This document shows, piece by piece, positions 34,514-43,086 of a stretch of DNA of 64,000 bases; position 1 is the stretch's first letter, and each line of letters begins with the position of its first letter. The stretch is taken from contig CBDFMR010000005.1 of the NCBI GenBank assembly GCA_965249765.1, positions 1,860,001-1,924,000 of the forward strand, in the 5' to 3' direction. Source of the DNA: CBDFMR01 sp965249765. Lineage in GTDB: Bacteria > Bacteroidota > Bacteroidia > Chitinophagales > Saprospiraceae. Position numbers and translations under genes: made by a program. The notes beneath the pieces were generated by a model. That model had not been told where the DNA came from. It searched no databases and saw only the letters and a program-made list of their open reading frames with translations.

Positions 34514-35233
34514 CTATCCCTCAAAATGAAATGATATCGTAAATATCTGGGAGACAACGCCTTCTAGGACTTTGGCTTCATTCAATTCACCATTGTAGAT
34601 AAGTGTATTACTTATGCCACGGCTGTACTTTATTTCAGGAGAAAATATAAAGTAGGGTAGAAAAAATTGCATTCCGGCGCCTACCTCTACCTGAAAGTCA
34701 TGAGGAGAAATCTTTACCAGGCTTGCCGCTTGTCGTGCCTTTGAGTTGCTGGCTACGTCATACGAATACTTGATTCCACCGATGATGAATGCTCTTTTGT
34801 CTTTATATGGTGCAGATTTGAATCGAAGGTGCAAGGGTACTTCAAAAAACACTGATTCTATTTTTCTTTCGCTGATAGGTTGTCCCTCTATCGGTGAGGT
34901 GTAGACAAGATATCGTTCGCTGAAAGCAAAACCCGGTAAAAGTCTAAAGTCAAAGTATTCACCGATCTTCATATTGGCAATGATATGCAGGTTAATACCT
35001 GGTCCTTTATCCGGCTCAGCAATGCTAATGCTGTCATTCCCAACAAAGTGCATGCTACGGTCGATACGAAAGCCTGAGGAATTTCCACCGATCGTGATCC
35101 CAAAGTAATAGGGCTTCCGTTGAAAATCAAGGTAGTTGTAATTGTCTTTTCGACTGAATTGTCCGCTGACAAAGATCGCCATAAGGAGGAGTGAGCTTAA
35201 GAGAACTATTTTTTTCCTACGTATATCGTGCAT
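34514..35233 (-). CDS. porT: PorT-family outer-membrane protein (type IX secretion)
   Basis: A 239-residue beta-barrel protein: signal peptide (to about residue 24, VLLSSLLLMAIFVSGQ), then YYFGITIGGNSSGF and repeated amphipathic strands ending SQIFTISFHFEG. The PorT call rests on this pattern and on its place directly downstream of menG/ubiE, the usual arrangement in Bacteroidota. PorT is needed for type IX secretion and gliding. I chose the ATG at 35233 (MHDIRRKK); it overlaps menG by 28 bases, so the two are translationally linked. Confidence 0.78.
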   Translation of the reverse strand: MHDIRRKKIVLLSSLLLMAIFVSGQFSRKDNYNYLDFQRKPYYFGITIGGNSSGFRIDRSMHFVGNDSISIAEPDKGPGINLHIIANMKIGEYFDFRLLPGFAFSERYLVYTSPIEGQPISERKIESVFFEVPLHLRFKSAPYKDKRAFIIGGIKYSYDVASNSKARQAASLVKISPHDFQVEVGAGMQFFLPYFIFSPEIKYSRGISNTLIYNGELNEAKVLEGVVSQIFTISFHFEG

Positions 35234-35889
35234 ATTCCGAAAGTCAATGGTTTCCAAAAAGTGTCAGTAAAACCAATCTTTTGTAACACTTTTTCAAATT
35301 CTTCGTAGTTGGGAAAATGTTGAACAGATTCGTATAAATATCTGTATGCCTTTGGGTCTTTTGACGTGATCCTACCTATAACGGGCAAAACGTATTTAAA
35401 GTATGCATTATAAGATTGTTTGATTGGAAATTTACGTGGTGTCGAAAACTCCAAAACAACCAACGAACTTCCCGGTTTTAGGATACGATGAATTTCCTTC
35501 AGTCCTTTCTCCAGGTTACCAAAATTCCTGACTCCAAAACCTACGGTGGCGCCATCAAAATAGTTGCTTTCATACTTCAAGGATTCTGCATCACCCTCAT
35601 CAAGAGTCATGCGATGGTCAAGTCCTTTCTTCTTAATTTTCTTCTTGCCGATCTCCAGCATTTTGGGAGAGATGTCCTGACCCGTAATCAGTGCTCCTTT
35701 CAGCTGTCGTGAAACTTCAATGGCCAGATCGCCAGTCCCAGTTGCTAGGTCAATAATCCGTGGATTATTATTGTCAGGAGAGAGTGATTGCTTTATTATT
35801 TTGACCGTCTTTCTCCGCCAGGTCGTATCAATACCTGCAGATAAAAAGCCATTTAAAAAGTCGTAATATGGTGCTATACGATCAAACAT
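35206..35889 (-). CDS. menG: Demethylmenaquinone methyltransferase
   Basis: SAM-dependent enzyme that performs the last step of menaquinone synthesis. Seen: MFDRIAPYYDFLN, SAM motif DLATGTGDLAIE, VGFGVRNFGNLEKGL and VLEFSTPRKFPIKQ. The usual N-terminal extension (reading VKPYKDKTESKKEQVTS) is present in frame before this ATG, but no ATG, GTG or TTG exists between it and an in-frame stop at about 35958; the only near-start is ATA at 35949. So the gene either begins at 35889 without about 20 conserved residues, uses a non-standard start, or holds a sequence error. Confidence 0.93.
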   Translation of the reverse strand: MFDRIAPYYDFLNGFLSAGIDTTWRRKTVKIIKQSLSPDNNNPRIIDLATGTGDLAIEVSRQLKGALITGQDISPKMLEIGKKKIKKKGLDHRMTLDEGDAESLKYESNYFDGATVGFGVRNFGNLEKGLKEIHRILKPGSSLVVLEFSTPRKFPIKQSYNAYFKYVLPVIGRITSKDPKAYRYLYESVQHFPNYEEFEKVLQKIGFTDTFWKPLTFGICTIYVGKK

Positions 35890-36104
35890 AGATGTGACCT
35901 GCTCCTTTTTACTTTCTGTCTTGTCCTTGTATGGTTTTACTTGGCTTATTTTATTTTATTTTGATGCCAAAGATAACCATTATACATTAATAAAAAAGCC
36001 CATATCCAAGTGACTGATATTTAGGCCAGTATACCGCTATAAAGCACGCATTTTCAATGGATTTATTTATTAGATTTTTACCTATATATCTGTTTATTTT
36101 TTCG

Positions 36105-36112
36105 TACTTTTG
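36105..36112 (+). promoter_or_regulatory. -7 box for gyrA
   Basis: TACTTTTG matches TAnnTTTG, 35 bases before the GTG start of gyrA. Confidence 0.5.
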
Positions 36113-36146
36113 GTACTCTTTTTGACCAAATTAAATTTACACCTAA

Positions 36147-38618
36147 GTGGCTAAAGATCAAAGAATTATAAATGTCAATATTGAGGACGAAATGAAGTCC
36201 GCTTATATTGACTATTCAATGTCGGTGATTGTATCTAGAGCACTGCCGGATGTCAGAGACGGATTGAAGCCTGTGCATCGTCGAGTGCTGTATGGAATGT
36301 CAGAACTGGGACTCAGTTATAGCAAGGGTCACAAGAAATCAGCAAGGATAGTAGGAGAGGTTTTAGGTAAGTATCACCCGCATGGTGACTCATCGGTTTA
36401 TGACTCTATGGTACGTATGGCGCAATGGTGGTCATTAAGGTATCCATTGGTAGATGGTCAAGGTAACTTCGGTTCTATGGATGGGGATAGTCCTGCCGCC
36501 ATGAGATATACCGAGGCGCGACTAGCACGTATAAGTGACGAAATACTGACCGACCTAGGAAAGGAAACGGTTGATTTTCAACTCAACTTTGACGACTCAT
36601 TAGAGGAGCCTACCGTACTGCCTGCCATATTGCCTAATCTACTGATCAATGGTGCCTCAGGTATTGCGGTAGGAATGGCGACCAACATGTTGCCACACAA
36701 CTTATCTGAAGTAGTCGATGGAGTATGTGCAATGGTTGATAATCAGGATATCACTATTGACGAACTGACCCAGCACATCAAAGCACCTGATTTTCCTACG
36801 GGTGGCGTGATCCGTGGATATCAAGGTGTCAAGGAGGGTTTCGAGACAGGAAGAGGAAAAATTGTAGTCAGAGGGAGAGCCGAGATACAAGAGAAAGGGA
36901 ACCGGGAAATTATAGTTGTTTCAGAGATACCATATCAAGTTAATAAAGCAACTCTCGTTGCCAAGATCGGTGCTTTGGTCAATGAAGGAAGCATTGAGGG
37001 AATAAGTGATGTAAGGGATGAGTCAGATAGACGTGGTCTACGGATCGTTGTCGATGTTAAGCGTGATGCAATGGCTCAGGTAATCCTGAGTAAGTTGTTT
37101 AAGTATACACAACTCCAGACGTCATATGGTGTCAATAATATAGCGCTGGTCAATGGACGACCTCAGTTGTTGAATCTGAAGCAAATCATAGAGGAGTTTA
37201 TAAAGTTTAGACTAGAGGTGATTGTCAGGCGTACGGTGTATGACTTGCGCAAAGCACAGGAACGAGCACACATTCTGGAAGGATTGTTAATTGCATTAGA
37301 CAACATTGATGAAGTAATACGAATCATCCGTGGTAGTAAGACCGTTGAAGAAGCCAAGGAAGGCTTGATGTCAGCGTTTGATTTTACTGAAATTCAGGCC
37401 AAAGCCATTCTGGAGATGAGACTTCAGAAACTGGTCAGTCTTGAGATTAATAAGGTAAAGGCCGAGCACGATGAGTTGATGAAGAAGATAGAGCGTTACA
37501 ATGCTATTCTTGGAAGTGAACGCATTCAGCGAGACATCATCATCGAGGAATTACAGACGATTAAGGAAAAGTACGGTGATGAGCGTCGTACTGAGATTAC
37601 TTTTGATGAGGGTGATATAAGTATGGAAGACCTAATCCCTAATGAGGAGATGGTCGTTACTATATCGAATCTTGGATACATCAAGCGTATCAACGCCAAT
37701 GAATTTAAAATTCAAAGTAGAGGAGGTCGTGGTTCACGAGGGAGCAAGACTAGGGATGAGGATCACGTAGAGCACTTGTTCTCTGCTGACTCACATAATT
37801 ATTTGATGTTCTTCACAGAGCAGGGAAGATGTTTCTGGTTGCGGGTTTATGAGATACCTGAGGCATCCAAGACATCTAGTGGTAGAATGTTGCAGAATAT
37901 TATCCAGATTCCTAAGGAGGATAAGATCAAGGCCTATATCAATGTCAAGGACATCAAGGATGAGGAGTTTATCAATAGCAACTACATCATCTTTGCTACA
38001 AGAAAAGGGGTAATAAAGAAAACCCTTGTTGAGGCATTTTCACGACCACGTATCAATGGTATCAATGCCATTACAATCAGAGAAGGCGATCAGCTGATGG
38101 AAGTTAAATTGACTGATGGCAATAGTGAAGTCATGCTTGCAAATAAGAATGGTAGAGCTATAAGATTCCCCGAAGAGAAGGTAAGATCAATGGGGAGAAG
38201 TGCAGCGGGTGTTAGAGGCATCGTATTAGATGATGATCAGGATGCTGTAGTAGGAATGTTAACTGTCAATCGTGATGACCACGATAAGACTATTATGGTT
38301 GTGAGCGAGAATGGGTATGGTAAGAGATCAGAAATCGATGATTACCGCATCACCAATCGTGGTGGAAAAGGTGTCAAGACGATGAATATCACAGATAAAA
38401 CAGGGAAGGTCGTTACCTTGAAAGCAGTACAAGAAGAGGATGATCTGATGATTACGACCAAGGAGGGCATAGTGATCCGGATGAATGTAAGTGACATCAG
38501 GGTAATAGGAAGAGCTACTCAAGGCGTAAAAGTCATTCGCATCCAGGAAGGTGATCAAATAGGTGATATAGCTGTATTATCAGGTGATGATGACGATTCT
38601 TCTTCTGAAGAAGAATAG
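36147..38618 (+). CDS. gyrA: DNA gyrase subunit A
   Basis: An 823-residue type IIA topoisomerase subunit; with GyrB it introduces negative supercoils. The catalytic Tyr is residue 121 in AMRYTEARL. The quinolone region reads HPHGDSSVYD, with Ser 82 and Asp 86 at the positions of E. coli Ser 83 and Asp 87, i.e. the susceptible form. The C-terminal beta-pinwheel contains the GyrA box QSRGGRG (about residue 526) that marks gyrase rather than topoisomerase IV. The start is GTG at 36147; the tail is acidic (DDDDSSSEEE). Confidence 0.97.
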   Translation: MAKDQRIINVNIEDEMKSAYIDYSMSVIVSRALPDVRDGLKPVHRRVLYGMSELGLSYSKGHKKSARIVGEVLGKYHPHGDSSVYDSMVRMAQWWSLRYPLVDGQGNFGSMDGDSPAAMRYTEARLARISDEILTDLGKETVDFQLNFDDSLEEPTVLPAILPNLLINGASGIAVGMATNMLPHNLSEVVDGVCAMVDNQDITIDELTQHIKAPDFPTGGVIRGYQGVKEGFETGRGKIVVRGRAEIQEKGNREIIVVSEIPYQVNKATLVAKIGALVNEGSIEGISDVRDESDRRGLRIVVDVKRDAMAQVILSKLFKYTQLQTSYGVNNIALVNGRPQLLNLKQIIEEFIKFRLEVIVRRTVYDLRKAQERAHILEGLLIALDNIDEVIRIIRGSKTVEEAKEGLMSAFDFTEIQAKAILEMRLQKLVSLEINKVKAEHDELMKKIERYNAILGSERIQRDIIIEELQTIKEKYGDERRTEITFDEGDISMEDLIPNEEMVVTISNLGYIKRINANEFKIQSRGGRGSRGSKTRDEDHVEHLFSADSHNYLMFFTEQGRCFWLRVYEIPEASKTSSGRMLQNIIQIPKEDKIKAYINVKDIKDEEFINSNYIIFATRKGVIKKTLVEAFSRPRINGINAITIREGDQLMEVKLTDGNSEVMLANKNGRAIRFPEEKVRSMGRSAAGVRGIVLDDDQDAVVGMLTVNRDDHDKTIMVVSENGYGKRSEIDDYRITNRGGKGVKTMNITDKTGKVVTLKAVQEEDDLMITTKEGIVIRMNVSDIRVIGRATQGVKVIRIQEGDQIGDIAVLSGDDDDSSSEEE

Positions 38619-38731
38619 ATTTTAACATTTTGAAAACGATTCTTTAGAAAATAACAACGTTTATCAGAATGACAGAACGTCTTATTTGTTGAAAAACCCA
38701 TAATTTTATACTCCAACTATATTTTAGACCT

Positions 38732-40015
38732 ATGAAAAAAACATTATTCTTTATCCTCACTTTTTTGATGGTTGCTGGAATGTCTTATTCACAAGATTAT
38801 AAGAAGGCTCTTAAAAATGCCTCTAAAGCAATCGGAAAGTACAATTCCAATCCTACAGATAATAAAGACAAACTAGCTACGGCTATGACGTTGATTGAAG
38901 ACGCATTTGCTTCTGATGAAGCTAAAAGCAGTCCTAAGGCGTGGGTGACAAAAGGAAAAATATTTGCTGAGATCGCTTCTGCTGAGATCAATCAAAAATT
39001 GTTGAATCCTGCATTCGAGGTACAGAACCCCGATGCTGCCATAACTGCACTCAATGCTTTTCTCAAAGGCATGGAGCTTAATCCAGGTAAAGGTGAGAAG
39101 AAAGATGCCTTACGGGGAATCGGCGAGTGTGAGAATCACCTCAATAATGCTGGCGCTTTGGCTTATGAAAAGCGTGATTTTGCTGGTGCATTTACAGGAT
39201 TCGAGGGTTCGATCGTTGCCAGTGATTTCTTGAAATCCATGGGCGAGAAAACGAGACTGGAAGGTGAGGAAGATTTTTATAACCAATTATTTAGTGCTGC
39301 TTTTACAGGTTACTATTCGGAGAACTTTGATGCTGCTCTACCTTACATGGAGAGAGTATACGACTCAGGTAAAGGTGAAGCTGTGGTTTATGAAGCCATG
39401 TATACAATGAAGTTGGCCAAAGAAGATCTTGACGCGCTTAAGTACTTAGAAGCAGGTCTTGAGAAGTTTCCTGATGATACTGCCTTGCTATTTGCTGAGA
39501 TCAATCATTATCTGCATGCAGGTAAACTGGAAGAGCTGACAAGTAAACTAGAAATGGCGATTGAAAAAGAACCTAATAATACTTCTGTATACGTCACCCT
39601 AGGTAATATTTATGATCAACTGAGTACATCAGAACGATCTGCTGGTAATGAAGTCAAAGCAGATGAGTACTTTGACTTGGCACACAAGAATTTCAGCAAG
39701 GTAGGTGAGCTAGACTCAACAAACTTTGATGCACAATATAGCTTAGGTGCTTTGTACTATAACAAGGCCGCTGGCATGACAGAAATGATCAATGAATTTG
39801 CCAATGATTTTTCTGATGCAGGAACTGCCAACTACAATAAATTGAAAGATGGAATGAATGCATTGTTTACACAAGCACTTCCTTACTTTCTTAATGCAGA
39901 GACCCTTAATGGCGAGGATAAGAATACCTTGATCGCGTTGCGTGAGATATTTGCGAGAAAAGATGAGCTGACCAAAGCCACAGAATATAAAGCCAAGTTC
40001 GAGGCATTGAAATAG
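38732..40015 (+). CDS. Exported TPR-repeat protein
   Basis: A 427-residue protein with a signal peptide (1-20, LFFILTFLMVAGMSYSQ) and helical TPR units across its length (for example AWVTKGKIFAEIAS, TLGNIYDQLSTSERSAG and AQYSLGALYYNKAAG). It should lie in the periplasm as a protein-binding scaffold. It follows gyrA by 113 bases and is followed by a terminator. TPR proteins of this kind after gyrA are common in Bacteroidota; their role is not known to me. Confidence 0.83.
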   Translation: MKKTLFFILTFLMVAGMSYSQDYKKALKNASKAIGKYNSNPTDNKDKLATAMTLIEDAFASDEAKSSPKAWVTKGKIFAEIASAEINQKLLNPAFEVQNPDAAITALNAFLKGMELNPGKGEKKDALRGIGECENHLNNAGALAYEKRDFAGAFTGFEGSIVASDFLKSMGEKTRLEGEEDFYNQLFSAAFTGYYSENFDAALPYMERVYDSGKGEAVVYEAMYTMKLAKEDLDALKYLEAGLEKFPDDTALLFAEINHYLHAGKLEELTSKLEMAIEKEPNNTSVYVTLGNIYDQLSTSERSAGNEVKADEYFDLAHKNFSKVGELDSTNFDAQYSLGALYYNKAAGMTEMINEFANDFSDAGTANYNKLKDGMNALFTQALPYFLNAETLNGEDKNTLIALREIFARKDELTKATEYKAKFEALK

Positions 40016-40040
40016 GATTTCTTTACAAAACAAATATTAT

Positions 40041-40076
40041 AGAAGACATTGCCTTTGGCGATGTCTTCTTTGTTTT
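40041..40076 (+). terminator. Terminator after the TPR gene
   Basis: A hairpin with 13-bp arms (AGAAGACATTGCC and GGCGATGTCTTCT, one G-U pair) and a TTT loop, followed by TTTGTTTT. It lies 25 bases after the TPR stop and can also serve the convergent sirtuin gene. Confidence 0.88.
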
Positions 40077-40102
40077 AGCGTCATTTTATTTTCAATTTGG
40101 TA

Positions 40103-40810
40103 TTATTGATGCCTCTTCTGTGGTTCTATCATTAGCGCATCTACTAGCTTCTTTAAACCAGTCGTAGCCACCTCAGTGATGATATTAAGGTTCCTAGCTG
40201 CCAGTTTGGGAGATACATGAGGTCTTGGGTCAATGTAATAGATCTCGGCTATATCTCTCGCATATGCAACCAATCCGGCTGCTGGATACACTTGCATCGA
40301 TGTTCCTATAATTATTACGATATCGGCATCTCTAACTTCAGCGATGGCACTATCCATCATAGGTACCTGCTCTCCAAACCATACAATATGAGGCCTAAGC
40401 TGATGCCCATCCTCGCCATAATCTCCTATGACGAGATCATCAGACCAGTCAAGAATCAAATGAGGGTCAACCGTACTCCTAGCCTTTCTTAGTTCTCCAT
40501 GTAGGTGTATGATTTTTGAGCTGCCTGCTCGCTCATGAAGGTCATCTACATTTTGGGTAATAATTACAGTGTCATACATCCTTTCTAGATGGGTAAGTAC
40601 GAGATGCCCAAGATTGGGCTTTACCTCTTTAAGCTGTTTTCTCCTCTGATTGTAAAAGTCCAGAACCAATTCCTGATTCTGATACCACCCCTCTGGAGAA
40701 GCGACCTCCATAACATCGTGACCTTCCCAGAGGCCGTCGGCGTCACGGAATGTTTTTATTCCACTTTCTGCACTCATGCCTGCTCCACTTAGTATGCAAA
40801 TTTTCTTCAC
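40103..40810 (-). CDS. cobB: SIR2-family NAD-dependent protein deacylase
   Basis: A 235-residue sirtuin: NAD motif GAGMSAESGIKTFRD, TQNVDDLHERAG, catalytic His in HLHGEL, and VWFGEQVP. The YNQRR motif near residue 55 carries the Tyr and Arg that let SIRT5/CobB-type enzymes remove succinyl or malonyl groups. The zinc-binding cysteines of many sirtuins are absent between the catalytic His and VWFGE. I prefer the GTG at 40810 (read as Met before KKICILSG), since an ATG at 40840 leaves only 14 bases to the divergent gene and no room for promoters. Confidence 0.92.
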   Translation of the reverse strand: MKKICILSGAGMSAESGIKTFRDADGLWEGHDVMEVASPEGWYQNQELVLDFYNQRRKQLKEVKPNLGHLVLTHLERMYDTVIITQNVDDLHERAGSSKIIHLHGELRKARSTVDPHLILDWSDDLVIGDYGEDGHQLRPHIVWFGEQVPMMDSAIAEVRDADIVIIIGTSMQVYPAAGLVAYARDIAEIYYIDPRPHVSPKLAARNLNIITEVATTGLKKLVDALMIEPQKRHQ

Positions 40811-40854
40811 GTTAATTTTATTTTGGGTCTCAAATTGCAAACTATATTTGAGCC

Positions 40855-41927
40855 ATGCAAGCTAATACCTCATCCCCCTTGTCAGATATCAATGTATTTG
40901 ACCTATCTACTGTGTTGGCAGGCCCGCTGACGGGCTCTTTCTTTGCCGAGTTGGGCGCGCGAGTAATAAAGGTGGAAAATCCTGTCACAAATGGAGATGT
41001 CACACGACGCTGGAAACTACCAGCGAAGAAAGATGGAGATGAAAGTGCTTATTATAAAAGTAGCAACTGGGGAAAGGAAGTAATATTCTTGAATTTTAAA
41101 GAGACAGAGGATCGCAAAGCATTGGAAGAGTTGATCAAGGAGGCGGATATTGTTATATGCAACGGCCTTCCAGCAGTTTGTAGAAAACTACGGATAACTT
41201 ATCCCGACATGAAAGCAATCAAGCAAGATGTCATATATATTAGACTAGGTGCATTTGATCCAGAGAATAACGAACCGGGATATGATGTCATCATGCAAGC
41301 TGAAGCCGGATGGATATCGATGACAGGTCATCTTGCATGTGGTCCCGCTAAATTATCTGTAGCTCTCATTGATGTGATTGCCTCACATTAGATGAGAGAA
41401 GCTGCCTTACTTGCATTGTATCTACGACAAAAGAGTGGATCGGTAGTGAGTATTACATATCACTATACGGGTCCGCAATATCTGCCCTTGCCAATCAAGC
41501 AGGGAATTACTTGATTGCTAGTCATATTCCTCGACAGATGGGTTCAAAGCATCCCAATATTGCACCTTATGGTGATGTCTTCAAAACTGCAGATGGTCTT
41601 CAATTGATTCTGGCTGTGGGTACTGATAAGCAATTCGCTGAAATATGTAGTATTCTCAAAATTGACAATACATTACTAGAAACCTTCAAATCAAATGGGT
41701 TTAGAGTAGCTAACAGACCTGAGCTCATCATCTTACTTCAAAAAGCGATATCAACTCAATCTTCGAAACACCTAAGAACGCAATTGTTGGATGGAAATAT
41801 CCCTTTCGGATTCATCAAAAACATTGCAGAGGTTCTTCACGATCAAAGGTCAGCTGATATGATCAGTGAAAACCCTGATGGATTAAAAACAGGAGTTAAA
41901 AATGTAGCCTTCTATAAAATCAACTAG
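40855..41927 (+). pseudogene. Family III CoA-transferase (CaiB/BaiF), broken by a stop and a frameshift
   Basis: The N-terminal part has NVFDLSTVLAGPLTGSFFAELGARVIKVE, split here as INVFDLSTVLAGP and FFAELGARVIKVENP, and GYDVIMQAEAGWISMTG, typical of CaiB/BaiF enzymes that move CoA between acids. At 41389-41391 a TAG (likely from CAG) interrupts IASH-MREAALLALYL; near 41450-41460 the frame shifts so that GSAISALANQAGNYLIAS is read in another frame and continues to 41927 (IAPYGDVFKTADG). Total span fits one full-length gene of about 357 codons. Two lesions make it a true pseudogene more likely than one sequencing error. Confidence 0.85.
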
Positions 41928-42037
41928 TCATTTTTAGTACGGTTTTTGCACATCTATAATTACAAATTAGCTTACGTAAGTCATTAATACTCAATGATTT
42001 GTTAGTCAGCCTGTAATGTATTAAATAAAAACCTAAT

Positions 42038-43075
42038 ATGATGTCGTACCCCAGAACTAGACGCTTCACTTTAAGGATCATTGTCTTATATATGGTATTT
42101 TTTTTCATACCAAATGAAATTTTTTCACAGGACCTTCATTACTCTCAATTTTACAATTCTCCATTGAACGTCAATCCCGCATTGACAGGAATATACAACG
42201 GAGATTTAAGGTTCATGATGAGTGTCAGGGATCAGTGGAGATCAGTACCTGTTCCATGGTTTACTTTTTCTGGGGCTTTTGACAAGCGCCTATCATCAAA
42301 TGAGCGAGATAATCGATTTTGGTCGGTAGGATTTAGCTACAACTATGACAGACAAGGAGCTTCAAATCTCAATTTGAATTCGCTGAATTTGTCAGCAAGT
42401 TTCTCGAAAATTATAAATACCAGTAATATAATCACAGTGGGTGGTCTAGTAGGGTATACGATGAGAGGGTACAATCTCAATACACTGACCTGGGATAAGC
42501 AATGGGATGGTGAGAGGGTAAATATCAATCTACCGTCGGGTGAGATGTTTGACTTGGACAAAGTAGGGTTTATTGAAACAGGTGCTGGAATCAATTACAG
42601 ATGGCAAAAGTCAAATCGCACGAACTTGAATTTAGGAGTGGGTGCATTTCACTTGCACGAACCTCAGACGGGATTCTACGAGACAGATGATGTGAAATTG
42701 CCCATGCGCATGACATTTTCTGGAGAGGGTAGTTTCAAGGTAATGGACATGTTAGATTTTGGAGTTAATGCGCTGATGCAGATGCAAGGATCGTATGAAG
42801 AAATGCTATTTGGCGGGCTATTTAAGATCCACCTCAGCCAGAGTCGGGGAAAAGAAAATGAACTGCACATTGGTGCCGGATATAGGACATCGAAGTTTTT
42901 ATATCCCACGGTTGCATTGAAACTCAATAGCCTGTTTGTAGGTGTGAGTTACGACATAGATTTTACAGAGTTTGATGCATTACATGATTCCAATGGAGGC
43001 CCGGAAATTCATGTGAGATATATCATCACGAATGTGAAGCCTCTTAAATTTTTTAAGGCATGTCCCATTTTTTAA
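42038..43075 (+). CDS. PorP/SprF-family type IX secretion outer-membrane protein
   Basis: A 345-residue outer-membrane barrel. A signal peptide (about 10-30, IIVLYMVFFFIPNEIFSQ) is followed by the family mark DLHYSQFYNSPLNVNPALTG and VRDQWRSVPVPWFTFSGAF. PorP/SprF proteins are encoded beside large surface proteins with type B C-terminal signals and are needed for their export or anchoring (SprF for SprB in Flavobacterium). Here it is first of three genes, followed by the OmpA-type protein and the giant CTD protein, so it is most likely that protein's partner. Confidence 0.92.
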   Translation: MMSYPRTRRFTLRIIVLYMVFFFIPNEIFSQDLHYSQFYNSPLNVNPALTGIYNGDLRFMMSVRDQWRSVPVPWFTFSGAFDKRLSSNERDNRFWSVGFSYNYDRQGASNLNLNSLNLSASFSKIINTSNIITVGGLVGYTMRGYNLNTLTWDKQWDGERVNINLPSGEMFDLDKVGFIETGAGINYRWQKSNRTNLNLGVGAFHLHEPQTGFYETDDVKLPMRMTFSGEGSFKVMDMLDFGVNALMQMQGSYEEMLFGGLFKIHLSQSRGKENELHIGAGYRTSKFLYPTVALKLNSLFVGVSYDIDFTEFDALHDSNGGPEIHVRYIITNVKPLKFFKACPIF

Positions 43076-43086
43076 GATTGTAAATT

